A program made the position numbers and the translations under genes. A DNA stretch of 64,000 bases, from contig JBBDYN010000024.1 of assembly GCA_040901465.1 (NCBI GenBank), positions 1 to 64,000 on the forward strand, in the 5' to 3' direction. Below are positions 24,776-32,034 of the stretch, piece by piece; within the stretch, counting starts at the first letter, position 1; every line of letters begins with the position of its first letter. Below the pieces are notes generated by a model. It searched no databases, had not been told where the DNA came from, and saw only the letters and a program-made list of their open reading frames with translations. Source of the stretch: JAUSIF01 sp040901465. GTDB taxonomy: Bacteria; Pseudomonadota; Alphaproteobacteria; Rhizobiales; Xanthobacteraceae.

Positions 24776-25168
24776 GGTTCGATCCTTCCGTTTGAATGCA
24801 GCCGCAGCGAGCGCGCGGCCCGCGGCACTGCTGTTGGAGTCATCGATTGGCTGTGAATTTTCGGGAGCTGCTTACGCGGGTTTCGTCTCAGCGACGAAAC
24901 CGGCGCTCACGACCAAAATCCCGGTCATGGCTAAACGCGCGGAATGCGATTTGGTTGCATTGGGCCGGGTGGCGCGCGCAATAGTCGGGACGAACTACGC
25001 CCCGTTGGTTGCGAATTGCGGAGAACCAAATGTGACCGAAAAGCGCACCCCGCGTCCGTTATCACCCGGCATGAACTGCAACTCGCCGCCAATTTGCTTC
25101 ACGAGCGACAGTACGATTTTCATTCCAAGTCCTTTGCCGTTCGCGGGGCCGAACCCTGCCGGCAATCC
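24754..25168. repeat. Tandem duplication, unit B (~415 bp)
   Basis: Unit B holds the real 3' end of the HWE kinase gene (24995 on), its downstream spacer and the truncated start of the exported-protein gene. It is the partner of unit A. Several short indels separate the copies, which suggests the event is old. Confidence 0.8.
24934..24958 (-). promoter_or_regulatory. Decayed EcfG promoter copy
   Basis: On the minus strand GCAAC (24958-24954), 16 bases, CGTT (24937-24934). The position within unit B equals that of the intact promoter in unit A, but the -35 has G to C at its second base. It lies ahead of the truncated gene start at 24775, so loss of function would carry no cost. Confidence 0.5.
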
Positions 25169-25777
25169 GGGCCCGTCGTCCAGCACTGACAGCGAATGAT
25201 TGCCGGGCGCCGTCGTTTCAAATCGAACGATGATGTTGCCCCGGGCGTATTTCGCCGAATTGGTGATCAGTTCGTTGACGATAAAGCCGAGCGGGATCGC
25301 GAACACAGTCGGAATCTCAACGTCTGCGCTCTCGACCACGATGGCGGGACTGGCCCGCTCGTGGAACAGCAGACCCGAAAGGTCCTCGCACAATTGCTGC
25401 AGATATTGCTTGAACTCCACATGGTCCTGATGGTCGAGAAGATGCAGCGTGCGATGCACGCGTCCCAGCGCAGCAACGCGACGCGCCGCAGTCGTCAACT
25501 GATCAAACGCTTCCAGTGTCGTCGCGGTGCGGCTCTGCAATGACAGCAGACTTGCGATCAATTGCAGGCTGTTGATGAGCCGATGCTCGAATTCATGGGC
25601 CAGCATGACTTGGCGCTGCGAAAGGTCATGCTTCTCCCGCAGCAACACCTCTTCGCGCGCGTGAGCGGCCTGCAGTTCGGCTGTCAGCGCATCAAGCCGC
25701 TTCTGCCCGCGCCTATCGCGCCCGCTCGCGCTCCGCGCGGGAAACTGAAATCCGCTTTCCTGCGTCGTAATGCTCAT
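24995..25777 (-). CDS. Soluble HWE/HisKA_2-type sensor histidine kinase
   Basis: The 260-residue protein has no membrane helix. An N-terminal coiled coil (QKRLDALTAELQAAHAREEV) leads into the HisKA_2 helix with phosphoacceptor H65 in LAHEFEHRLINSLQLIASLL. The ATPase domain follows, with IVNELITNSAKYARGNIIVR (N box), VLDDGPGLPAGFG and GKGLGMKIVLSLVKQIGGEL. It lacks a sensor domain of its own, so it may be driven by partner proteins. The ATG at 25777 is used; another in frame at 25822 lacks a ribosome-binding site. Its 3' end is part of the tandem duplication 24318-25168. Confidence 0.85.
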   Translation of the reverse strand: MSITTQESGFQFPARSASGRDRRGQKRLDALTAELQAAHAREEVLLREKHDLSQRQVMLAHEFEHRLINSLQLIASLLSLQSRTATTLEAFDQLTTAARRVAALGRVHRTLHLLDHQDHVEFKQYLQQLCEDLSGLLFHERASPAIVVESADVEIPTVFAIPLGFIVNELITNSAKYARGNIIVRFETTAPGNHSLSVLDDGPGLPAGFGPANGKGLGMKIVLSLVKQIGGELQFMPGDNGRGVRFSVTFGSPQFATNGA

Positions 25778-26155
25778 CAGCCTCGCTCTGCCTTTCTCGC
25801 GAATTGGAAGCGATCGTCCCATGGAATTGCACCGGCTGGGGGACGGGTGGGGTCCAGCTGGCGCAAGATCCGGTTGGCGGGTGCGAACTCACGGTCGGGC
25901 TTGACCGTAGGGGGAAGCGGCCATGCAAGCTTTCATTGCTTGCCTGTGAGTCCCGATGCAGCCCCTACAATGAGCCGCGGCCCGAGCCCCGACTGTTCAA
26001 AAGTGCTCACAATCGGGAGGAAGCTGAACATGCCAAAAATATGCTGAATATGCCGCAGACCGCGCGCGTGCCCGGTAGCAGCTTGAAAACCAATGCACAT
26101 CCGACAGTGCAACCCGATCGCGCATCAAGCGGCGGCGCGAATGCTCACGCACTTG
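25778..26155. other. Intergenic stretch without a recognisable gene
   Basis: About 380 bases between the kinase start and the Crp/Fnr stop, both on the minus strand. I see short open frames but no family signature, no strong hairpin and no EcfG-type promoter. It presumably contains the kinase promoter. Confidence 0.35.
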
Positions 26156-26836
26156 TTACGCCGGCGGCCTGACCGTGGACGTCGGCTCGCTCAGCACGAC
26201 GCTGAGCAGCGAACTGTGCACTTCGAGATGACCATTGTATTCGATGAACCCGAGGTGGCGAAACTTGTTCATAAAATGGCTCACGCGGGAGCGGGTCGTG
26301 CCGATCATCTCCGCGAGAGTCTCCTGACTGATCTTTGCAACGACCGGCTCCGGCCGGCCCTCCTTGCCGAAATTTGCCAACAGCAGCAGCAGCCGGGCAA
26401 GCCGTTTCTCGGTCGAGTTGAAAAGCTGGTCGACCAGGTCTTCCTCAACCCGGGCGTTCCTTGCCAAAATATGTGAGATAAACATTTGTGAAAATGCGGG
26501 CTCGTTCCGAAGCACCCGCAGCATCTCGGCCCTCTCCACTCGCATGATCATGCAATCCGTCATGGCGGTAGCCGTCGCCAACCGTTTCCGCTGCCCGTTC
26601 AAACATCCCTCGCCCAGAAATTCATCCGCTCCCGGCAGTGCGACCACGGCCTCCTTGCCTTGCTCCGAAACGACAGTGACCTTCACCTTGCCATTCTGGA
26701 TATAGAAGACCGCATCCGCAGGATCTCCCTGTGAAAAGACGGTCTGGTCCTTGCGATACTTGACAATACGCCGGCCCCCCTCCGTCTGGGCGAGAAAGGA
26801 TTTCGGATTGAATGACGGTCGGCGTTTGGTCATCAT
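26156..26836 (-). CDS. Crp/Fnr family transcriptional regulator
   Basis: The 226-residue protein has a cyclic-nucleotide-binding-type barrel (IVKYRKDQTVFSQGDPADAV, FYIQNGKVKVTVVSEQGKEA, then LGEGCLNGQ) and a C-terminal winged helix whose recognition helix is TLAEMIGTTRSRVSHFMNKF. The Arg-Ser pair expected for cAMP in the phosphate cassette (RTAS) is not present, and there is no N-terminal cysteine cluster for an Fnr iron-sulfur centre, so the effector is unknown. It resembles the short Crp-like regulators abundant in Bradyrhizobium. The upstream region has an AT-rich stretch at 26871-26891 that may be its promoter or operator. Confidence 0.88.
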   Translation of the reverse strand: MMTKRRPSFNPKSFLAQTEGGRRIVKYRKDQTVFSQGDPADAVFYIQNGKVKVTVVSEQGKEAVVALPGADEFLGEGCLNGQRKRLATATAMTDCMIMRVERAEMLRVLRNEPAFSQMFISHILARNARVEEDLVDQLFNSTEKRLARLLLLLANFGKEGRPEPVVAKISQETLAEMIGTTRSRVSHFMNKFRHLGFIEYNGHLEVHSSLLSVVLSEPTSTVRPPA

Positions 26837-26870
26837 AGCCCGGCCTTCTGCAATGCGAGTCTCTGAGCGC

Positions 26871-26891
26871 GTAATATTATATTATCATAGC
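26871..26891. promoter_or_regulatory. AT-rich near-palindrome upstream of crp/fnr gene
   Basis: The bases GTAATATTATATTATCATAG stand out in a GC-rich setting, 35-55 bases ahead of the Crp/Fnr start. TAATATTATATTA is nearly its own reverse complement. It could be a -10 region or an operator; no match to a known site is claimed. The rest of 26892-27080 shows no gene. Confidence 0.3.
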
Positions 26892-27080
26892 ATTTTTCGC
26901 TTTTGAACCTGCGCCATGAGCCATTCTGAACAGACCGGCGCTGTGTAACCTGCCAGTTTATGTTCCGCAGAACTAGAAGACTCGAGGTCTCACGCGCTCG
27001 CTTCATTCGTCGACAACGGCAAACTCACGCCGCTCGCGAAGCGGCTCAATGTTTGGTTAGGTGCAAAGCGGAGATGGATC

Positions 27081-27245
27081 ATGTCTATCGAACTCTTACT
27101 CATCGTAATCCTCGTCATCTTTTTGCTTGGTGGCTTCAGCGGCCGTTTCGGCGGCTACGGCTACGGCTTCGGTCACCGCGGCATCGGTGTCATCGGCGTT
27201 ATCCTGATTATCCTCGTCGTACTGCTTCTCATGGGTCGGCTCTGA
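27081..27245 (+). CDS. DUF3309 family small membrane protein
   Basis: The 54-residue product reads MSIELLLIVILVIFLLGGFS, then a glycine/tyrosine/phenylalanine linker (GRFGGYGYGFGHRG) and a second hydrophobic helix ending VVLLLMGRL. This two-helix hairpin with a G-rich turn and final L-x-G-R-L is the DUF3309 pattern found throughout Hyphomicrobiales. The function is unknown; members are often linked with stress conditions. A GGAG lies 7 bases ahead of the ATG. It is the first of five very small genes between 27081 and 28682. Confidence 0.85.
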   Translation: MSIELLLIVILVIFLLGGFSGRFGGYGYGFGHRGIGVIGVILIILVVLLLMGRL

Positions 27246-27370
27246 TCTGACAGGCGGAACGTCGAGCGCTGCGGCTTGAAGCAAGCTGCACGGACATCAG
27301 CCGTATTTTTGTGGGTGTAGCGGTCAAAGCGGAACTTCAGGTCGCGTCACGCGACGGTTTCACTGTCATC

Positions 27371-27399
27371 GTCATGGCCGGGCTTGTCCCCACCATGAC
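27371..27399. repeat. Degenerate intergenic palindrome
   Basis: GTCATGGCCGGG and CCCCACCATGAC surround CTTGT; the right arm has lost part of the match. It is a decayed single copy of the palindrome found in composite form at 34590, 35949, 38452 and 52830. It lies in the gap 27246-27496, which has no gene. Confidence 0.7.
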
Positions 27400-27496
27400 G
27401 ATTTGGTGCCGCGCTGCACCTGCATGCGAGCATTCCGAATTGACCCGCTGTGGCGCGGTCGTTCAGTCCGTTAGAAAAGCTGCCGCGCCCGCCGGC

Positions 27497-27730
27497 TCAA
27501 CACCGCACCACCCGGCACTGCCGCCCGACGTGGCGGTGAAAGCCGTTGACCGGCCCCCAGACGCAGAGATCGTGGCAGCTATGGGCCGGCTGCACGAGGC
27601 TCTGCTCCTCGACCGCCTGCTTCACGGAGCTTGCCGCCTGGCCGACCTGCATCGCCTGCGTGGTGCCGATTACGATCGCGAGCAGCGTGGCGACGGCGGC
27701 GGCGAGAAACAGTAGATTTGACCCCTTCAT
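27497..27730 (-). CDS. Small exported cysteine-containing protein
   Basis: The 77-residue product has a signal sequence or anchor (NLLFLAAAVATLLAIVIGTT, possible cleavage after TTQA). A short helix AASSVKQAVEEQSLVQ is followed by a Cys/His-rich end SCHDLCVWGPVNGFHRHVGR, then QCRVVRC. Four cysteines could form two disulfides in the periplasm. I know no family name. The gene is supported by an excellent GGGGAGGAAATC ribosome-binding site before the ATG at 27730. It lies within a cluster of tiny genes but on the other strand. Confidence 0.6.
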   Translation of the reverse strand: MKGSNLLFLAAAVATLLAIVIGTTQAMQVGQAASSVKQAVEEQSLVQPAHSCHDLCVWGPVNGFHRHVGRQCRVVRC

Positions 27731-27945
27731 GATTTCCTCCCCGGATCGGCCGCAGCAATCCCGCGGACGCCAACTCGCGCGTGTGCATCAAGAAGTCATG
27801 CAGAATCAGCGGCGCATCGATTCGGCGTTCGCATCGATATAGCGGTGAATTGCTCTTTTCATTGACGTATTTCGTGCACTCACCCGTCGAATCCGCCTCC
27901 GCACACTTACATCCGACACGATCGCGCACTATGTTAACTGGGTAA

Positions 27946-27965
27946 CTTGAATGAGTTCATTCAAG
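27946..27965. promoter_or_regulatory. Perfect 9+2+9 palindrome upstream of the CsbD-like gene
   Basis: CTTGAATGA-GT-TCATTCAAG is a perfect dyad 38 bases ahead of the ATG at 28003. Just before it, GTTAACTGGGTAAC (27932-27945) is an imperfect second dyad. The position suits an operator or a 5' leader hairpin. There is no T run, so a terminator is unlikely. The rest of 27731-27945 shows no gene. Confidence 0.45.
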
Positions 27966-28002
27966 CACTTTTCACAAACCAGAAAATTTTTGGAGCAATC
28001 AC

Positions 28003-28218
28003 ATGACTAATGCACAGCCGAATACTGCCGGTTCCTCGACCCCGCAGAAAATCCTCGCGAAGGATGTCCATGCCAAGTGGGACAAGATTTCCGAGCAGGA
28101 AGCTTCCGGCTTCAAGTCCACGAGCGACCTCATGTATCAGGTCCAGGCGAAGTACAGCCTGAACGCCGAGCAGGCCAAGTCGCAGGTCGACACCTGGGCG
28201 AACGGTCGCGGCTTCTGA
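28003..28218 (+). CDS. CsbD-like small stress protein
   Basis: The 71-residue hydrophilic protein contains HAKWDKISEQEASGFKSTSD and LMYQVQAKYSLNAEQAKSQV, ending DTWANGRGF. The 'KW-x-K-[IL]-(S/T)', then 'QV-x-x-(K/R)Y-x-[IL]-x-x-E-x-A-x-x-QV' spacing matches the second half of CsbD family proteins, which are general-stress proteins of unknown mechanism. The first Lys/Gly-rich half of CsbD is missing. A GGAGC ribosome-binding site precedes the ATG, and a perfect palindrome lies 38 bases upstream. Confidence 0.65.
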   Translation: MTNAQPNTAGSSTPQKILAKDVHAKWDKISEQEASGFKSTSDLMYQVQAKYSLNAEQAKSQVDTWANGRGF

Positions 28219-28299
28219 GCCGAACGCGCGTTTGACAAACGGTCGTCCCTGCACGCGCAGGGGCGGCCATCACGCTTGAAAAAGTTGGGGGATGAAACG

Positions 28300-28437
28300 A
28301 TGGCAATCGGCGAATACACGGCAATCTTGAGCCACCGCTACAGCGGTTACGCGCTTGTTCTCGTCGCGCTCACGCTCGTGGCCGGCTTCCTGTACGCGTT
28401 CAATTTCACCACATCGTTCGGTGCGCTCACCCAGTAA
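28300..28437 (+). CDS. Very small single-helix membrane protein
   Basis: The 45-residue product reads MAIGEYTAILSHRYSGYALV, then LVALTLVAGFLYAFNF and ends TTSFGALTQ. One transmembrane helix is predicted at about residues 17-35. Support comes from the GGGGGATG ribosome-binding region upstream, good codon choice and its place between two other small plus-strand genes (82 and 29 bases away). No family is recognised. Confidence 0.55.
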   Translation: MAIGEYTAILSHRYSGYALVLVALTLVAGFLYAFNFTTSFGALTQ

Positions 28438-28466
28438 GCGCCGGCAGAAAAATCAGGAGTGCATCG

Positions 28467-28682
28467 GTGATAGCCGCGAACACCAAGGACAAGGCCGACG
28501 CAGCCTTCAAGAAGCAAGTGCGAATTCGTGAAGGCACGAAAGCGATGACCGAATATCAGGCCTCTCGCGTGGCCGAAGAGAACAAGACGGAGCGGCTGAG
28601 AACGCTTCGTCTGGCGAGGGCCACGGAGGAGACGCCTCCGCTCATGAAGCGCAAATCCCCCGGTGCGAAGATCGGTTCGTGA
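28467..28682 (+). CDS. Small basic hydrophilic protein
   Basis: The 71-residue product (GTG start) is rich in Lys, Arg, Glu and Ala: NTKDKADAAFKKQVRIREGT, then EYQASRVAEENKTERLRTLR and a KRKSPGAKIGS end. It would be mostly helical, with no signal peptide and no membrane segment. Similar short basic proteins with 'EYQA' and 'RLRxLRLAR' are common in Bradyrhizobium-like genomes; the function is unknown. CAGGAGTGCATCG before the GTG is an adequate ribosome-binding site. It is the last of the small-gene cluster. Confidence 0.6.
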   Translation: MIAANTKDKADAAFKKQVRIREGTKAMTEYQASRVAEENKTERLRTLRLARATEETPPLMKRKSPGAKIGS

Positions 28683-28701
28683 ACACTGAATTCGCGCCGG
28701 C

Positions 28702-29544
28702 TTATCGAGGCGCCGCGGTCGGAATGGCGCCGTTGGCCTTGATCACGGCCGCGCCCTCGGCGCCGCGGACAAAATCAAGGAAGCCCGCGAGCGCGGGGGC
28801 GGCCGCACCCTTCGTCACCAGAAACGCCTCGCGCGTCAGCTTGTAGCGCCCGGCGCGCACGTTGGCCTCGTCGGGCGCGACGCCGTTCAACGCGAGGGCG
28901 CGGATTTTCCCGCCGCTCTGCTCGGCGAACGTCGCCGTCGTCATGCCGATCGCGCCCGGCGCCGCGGCAAGCTCCGTGGCCATGTCGCCGCCGCGCTGCA
29001 TCACCTTCGCCGCCTCGGTCAGCTTCAGCCCCTTCAGGCAGGCGACGCCGTCGCGCACGACTTCCGCGTCGACCTCGCTCTCCGGCCGCGTGCGCGGCAT
29101 GATGGCAAGGTCCGGCCCGCCGAGCTCCTTCCAGTTCGTGCGCGCGCCTGCGTAGATCGCGCAGATCTGTTCCTCGTTGAGCGTTGCGACAGGAACGCTC
29201 GCATTGACGCCGAACACCACCGGCGTACGCGCGATCTCACGCACCGTCATGCCGCCCTTTGTCAGCTCGTCCACGGCGAGGCCGTGGCTCGCCATGGCGA
29301 CGTCGATCGTGCCCGCGGCGAGCGCCTCGATGCGCGCCTTGGTGCCGAGCCCCTTGCCGATCTCGATCGCGACGCCCGGCTGCTTCGCCTGATATGCCTT
29401 GGCGAGCGCGGCCACGAGCGGCGCGACGCCGGTGGAGCCGTCGATCCTGATCGCCTGTTGCGCCGATGCCTTTCCTGCTCCTAAGCAGACAAGCAATACG
29501 AGCGCGGCCGATCCAGCGATTCGGAAAATAGCGCGAACATGCAT
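28702..29544 (-). CDS. Periplasmic substrate-binding protein, PstS/phosphate-like
   Basis: The 280-residue product has a signal peptide (IAGSAALVLLVCLGAGKASA) and the type II periplasmic binding fold of the PstS-like group. It begins IRIDGSTGVAPLVAALAKAY, with the anion-loop GST near the mature N-terminus, and continues AGTIDVAMASHGLAVDELTK, LNEEQICAIYAGARTNWKEL and GAIGMTTATFAEQSGGKIRA. No pst permease genes are next to it, so it may be an orphan binding protein or may serve a distant transporter. Phosphate is only the family default ligand. The next gene upstream is an unrelated methyltransferase on the same strand (21 bases). Confidence 0.78.
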   Translation of the reverse strand: MHVRAIFRIAGSAALVLLVCLGAGKASAQQAIRIDGSTGVAPLVAALAKAYQAKQPGVAIEIGKGLGTKARIEALAAGTIDVAMASHGLAVDELTKGGMTVREIARTPVVFGVNASVPVATLNEEQICAIYAGARTNWKELGGPDLAIMPRTRPESEVDAEVVRDGVACLKGLKLTEAAKVMQRGGDMATELAAAPGAIGMTTATFAEQSGGKIRALALNGVAPDEANVRAGRYKLTREAFLVTKGAAAPALAGFLDFVRGAEGAAVIKANGAIPTAAPR

Positions 29545-29565
29545 GACCCCCTCCCCTCCGCCGGA

Positions 29566-30369
29566 CTAACAATCGGCGGTGACGAAAATCGCCTGACTTC
29601 TCGCTTCGAACTCCCCGCTCCCGAATTTCTTCTCGAGCGCCAGCGTCACCGCCTCGGTCGCGCGCGCGAGGCCGTTCGGGTCGCGCGCTTCGATCTCGTT
29701 GCGCAACGGCCCGCCCTGGCAGGTGCCGATGGCGTGATCGCGCGCGGTGGCGCGCACGCGCTTCTTCAGCGTCTCGGCTTCGGCGCGCGCGAAGCCGGCG
29801 GCGGAGAGCGCGCGTTCGATCGCCGGAATGTCGTTATAGCCATAGGGCCCGCGCGCCATGAATGTGGGCCGGTCGTTCGGGAACAGATCGCCGATCGCGG
29901 CGGACGAAATCTGCGGCAGTTCGTTGTGCGCGAGCTTGTCCCACACGGTGAAGAGAAATTGCCCGCCGGGCTTCAGGACGCGCCGCGCCTCGGAATAGGC
30001 CTTCGCCTTGTCCGGGAAGAACATCACGCCGAATTGGCACACCAGCATGTCGAAGCTCGCGTCCGCGAACGGCAGCGCCTGCGCGTCCGCGACTTTCCAT
30101 TCGATCTTCGCGTCGGGCCGCTTGGCCGCGGCGAAGTCGAGCATGGCCTGGCTGAAATCCGTGGCGACGATCCCGGTTTGCGGAGCGGCATCCGCCATCG
30201 CATAGGTGACGATGCCGGTACCGCATGCGGTCTCGAGCAACAGCGCGGGCTTGCGCCTGGCGACCCGCGCCGCCGTTTCCGCGGCCCAGGGCGCGAACTG
30301 GATCGGCCCGAGGTAGCGGTCGTAGAAAGCCGGCATCGCGCCTTTGAAAATCAGTCCAGCGGCAGCCAC
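29566..30369 (-). CDS. Class I SAM-dependent methyltransferase
   Basis: The 267-residue enzyme has the Rossmann methyltransferase motifs: motif I LLETACGTGIVTYAMADAAP, motif II VATDFSQAMLDFAAAKRPDA, the adenine-contact VADAQALPFADASFDMLVCQ and the post-motif EARRVLKPGGQFLFTVWD. This is the Methyltransf_11/25 type, close to UbiE-like enzymes; the acceptor is unknown. A GTG start at 30369 is 5 bases behind GGAGG; a TTG three bases earlier and an internal ATG 11 codons later are alternatives. It is followed after 21 bases by the PstS-like gene. Confidence 0.85.
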   Translation of the reverse strand: MAAAGLIFKGAMPAFYDRYLGPIQFAPWAAETAARVARRKPALLLETACGTGIVTYAMADAAPQTGIVATDFSQAMLDFAAAKRPDAKIEWKVADAQALPFADASFDMLVCQFGVMFFPDKAKAYSEARRVLKPGGQFLFTVWDKLAHNELPQISSAAIGDLFPNDRPTFMARGPYGYNDIPAIERALSAAGFARAEAETLKKRVRATARDHAIGTCQGGPLRNEIEARDPNGLARATEAVTLALEKKFGSGEFEARSQAIFVTADC

Positions 30370-30416
30370 CAAACCCTCCCCAAACGACGGGCCTGCGCGA
30401 AATTCAATTCAGGAGT

Positions 30417-30476
30417 TCACCTTACCAACTCGCGCGTCGCGGCGTCCAAACCTTCCAAGTTCAGCGGATGCGTCCG
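30417..30476 (-). pseudogene. Relic of the VWA gene 3' end (second piece)
   Basis: This short frame reads RTHPLNLEGLDAATRELVR and a stop. It matches the last 19 residues of the VWA protein at 34742-35917 (RMYPLTLEGLDSAMRELVR and stop) at about 14 of 19 positions. Bases around the stop are also alike. There is no room for a gene here; it is a scrap of a second VWA copy. Confidence 0.8.
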
Positions 30477-30584
30477 CTCGCCTTGCCTGGTCGGCGCGAC
30501 GTCTCTGCAACCCGGCAGCTTGCCAATCCGCACAGTCCTGCCAAGACTAAGCTTGCCTTGGCCAACGCCGGCTTGTCCCAACCC

Positions 30585-31532
30585 ATGCTGCCCCGGATTC
30601 TTCTGTGCGCTTCGCTGCTCGGCGGCGCGCTTTTCTTGCCGCCCGTTCCGCCCGCGTCCGCCGAGATGTCGCCCGATATCGCCGCGCGCGTGCGCGCGCT
30701 CGGCCGCAACATCGACGAGGCGGCCACCGCGGCGATCTATGCGCCGCTCCATGCCGGGCGCGAGCGCTATGCGGACGTGAACATCGTGCGCGATCTCCGC
30801 TACGGCCCCGACCCGCGGCACGCGCTCGACATCTTCACGACGGCGGCGGGCGGGATGCCGCGCCCGGTGTTCGTGTTCCTGCACGGCGGCGGCTTCGTCA
30901 GCGGCGACCGACGGATCGCTGAGGCCTTCTACGACAACGTCGGCGTCTGGGCCGCGCGCAACGGCATGGTCGGCGTCAACATGACGTACCGGCTTGCGCC
31001 CGCGCATCCCTGGCCGGCCGGCGCCGAGGACGCGGCCGCGGCCGTCGCCTGGCTGCGCGACAAGATCGCCGCGCACGGCGGCGATCCCGCGCGCATCTTC
31101 CTCGCCGGCCATTCCGCAGGCGCGGCGCACATCGCCGACTACATCGCGTTTCCCGGGCTCCATCCCGCGCCCGGCGGGCCCGCGATCAAGGGCGCGCTGC
31201 TCCTCTCCGGCATTTTCGATGTCGCGCGCTTTCCGCGCTACCCGTTCATGCGCGCCTATTACGGCGACAACCCGCCGCCGCGGGCCGACCAATCGCGGCT
31301 GAACGGGCTCGTGCGCGCGGACATTCCGTTTTTCGTCGCCCATGCCGAGCTCGATCCGCCGGATTTCGTGGTCGAGTCCAAGGCCCTGAACGAGGCGCTC
31401 TGCCGCGAGCGGCGCTGTCCCCGCTTCGCCGAGTTCGTGGGGCACAATCACGTGTCGGAAATCTACGCGATCGACACGAGCGACACGGCGATTTCCGACA
31501 TCATGCTCGAGTTCGTCAAGGGCGTGAAATAG
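30585..31532 (+). CDS. Exported alpha/beta hydrolase (HSL-type esterase)
   Basis: The 315-residue enzyme starts with a signal peptide (LPRILLCASLLGGALFLPPV, cleavage near ASAE). The esterase part has the oxyanion motif FVFLHGGGFVSGDRR, the nucleophile elbow IFLAGHSAGAAHIADY (Ser in GHSAG), a catalytic Asp near AELDPPDFVV, and His in VGHNHVSEIYA. This is the hormone-sensitive-lipase/carboxylesterase group, acting on small acyl esters. The ATG at 30585 places the signal peptide at the N-terminus; an ATG at 30468 would add 39 residues that overlap the VWA relic. It is followed by hicAB. Confidence 0.85.
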   Translation: MLPRILLCASLLGGALFLPPVPPASAEMSPDIAARVRALGRNIDEAATAAIYAPLHAGRERYADVNIVRDLRYGPDPRHALDIFTTAAGGMPRPVFVFLHGGGFVSGDRRIAEAFYDNVGVWAARNGMVGVNMTYRLAPAHPWPAGAEDAAAAVAWLRDKIAAHGGDPARIFLAGHSAGAAHIADYIAFPGLHPAPGGPAIKGALLLSGIFDVARFPRYPFMRAYYGDNPPPRADQSRLNGLVRADIPFFVAHAELDPPDFVVESKALNEALCRERRCPRFAEFVGHNHVSEIYAIDTSDTAISDIMLEFVKGVK

Positions 31533-31630
31533 GGCGGCGCATGATTGTTGGTGCGGCTGAGGCTGGGCCGCCCGACCGCGATCCTTGCGACTTCGCGCTT
31601 GTCTCGACTAGCGTAACGCGGGGGCGAGGT

Positions 31631-31825
31631 ATGAAGGTTAGGGAAGCGATCAAGCTCGTGGAAGGCGACGGCTGGTATCTCGTCTCGACCAAGGGCAGCC
31701 ACCGGCAGTATAAGCATCCCGTGAAGGCGGGCCGCATCGCGATCGCGGGCAAACCGTCGGACGATATGGCCCCCGGCACCCTCAACAGCGTGTTGAAGCA
31801 GGCGGGACTGAAGGAGCGGAAGTGA
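31631..31825 (+). CDS. hicA: Type II toxin HicA
   Basis: The 64-residue protein is a HicA mRNA interferase with a dsRBD-like fold. It has KVREAIKLVEGDGWYLVSTK, GSHRQYKHP with the catalytic His24, IAIAGKPSDDMAPGTLNSVL and the ending KQAGLKERK. Toxins of this type cleave mRNA independently of ribosomes and are blocked by HicB. The ATG at 31631 gives the exact family start; the upstream in-frame codons from 31541 are not toxin-like. Its stop TGA overlaps the start of hicB. Known hicAB operons are autoregulated by the antitoxin or complex. Confidence 0.93.
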   Translation: MKVREAIKLVEGDGWYLVSTKGSHRQYKHPVKAGRIAIAGKPSDDMAPGTLNSVLKQAGLKERK

Positions 31826-32031
31826 TGCGTTATGCCATCGTGATCGAGAAGGCGAACGGCAATTACTCGGCTTACGTGCCCGACCTGCCCGGCTGCGTCG
31901 CGACCGGCACGACGGTCAAGGAGACGGAAAAGGAAATCCGTGAGGCGATCCGCTTTCACATCGAAGGCTTGAAGGAAGACGGCCTGCCAGTGCCGGAGCC
32001 GACCAGCATTGCGGAATATGTTGAGGCGTGA
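31825..32031 (+). CDS. hicB: Type II antitoxin HicB (short form)
   Basis: The 68-residue protein neutralises HicA. It has the partial RNase H fold of HicB: MRYAIVIEKANGNYSAYVPD, then LPGCVATGTTVKETEKEIRE and AIRFHIEGLKEDGLPVPEP. The C-terminal DNA-binding (HTH or RHH) domain found in many HicB proteins is absent, so autoregulation may be weak or done by the complex. The ATG shares a base with the hicA stop; a GTG three bases earlier is also in frame. Three bases downstream the convergent antitoxin-like gene ends. Confidence 0.92.
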   Translation: MRYAIVIEKANGNYSAYVPDLPGCVATGTTVKETEKEIREAIRFHIEGLKEDGLPVPEPTSIAEYVEA

Positions 32032-32034
32032 GCC

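Noticed and set aside
27328..27356. GGAAC...CGGTT resembling an EcfG promoter
   Set aside because: The -10 reads CGGTT rather than CGTT, the spacing is 19, and no plus-strand gene follows within 600 bases.
30468..30584. Longer N-terminus of the esterase from the ATG at 30468
   Set aside because: It would put 39 residues ahead of a good signal peptide and overlaps the VWA relic on the other strand.
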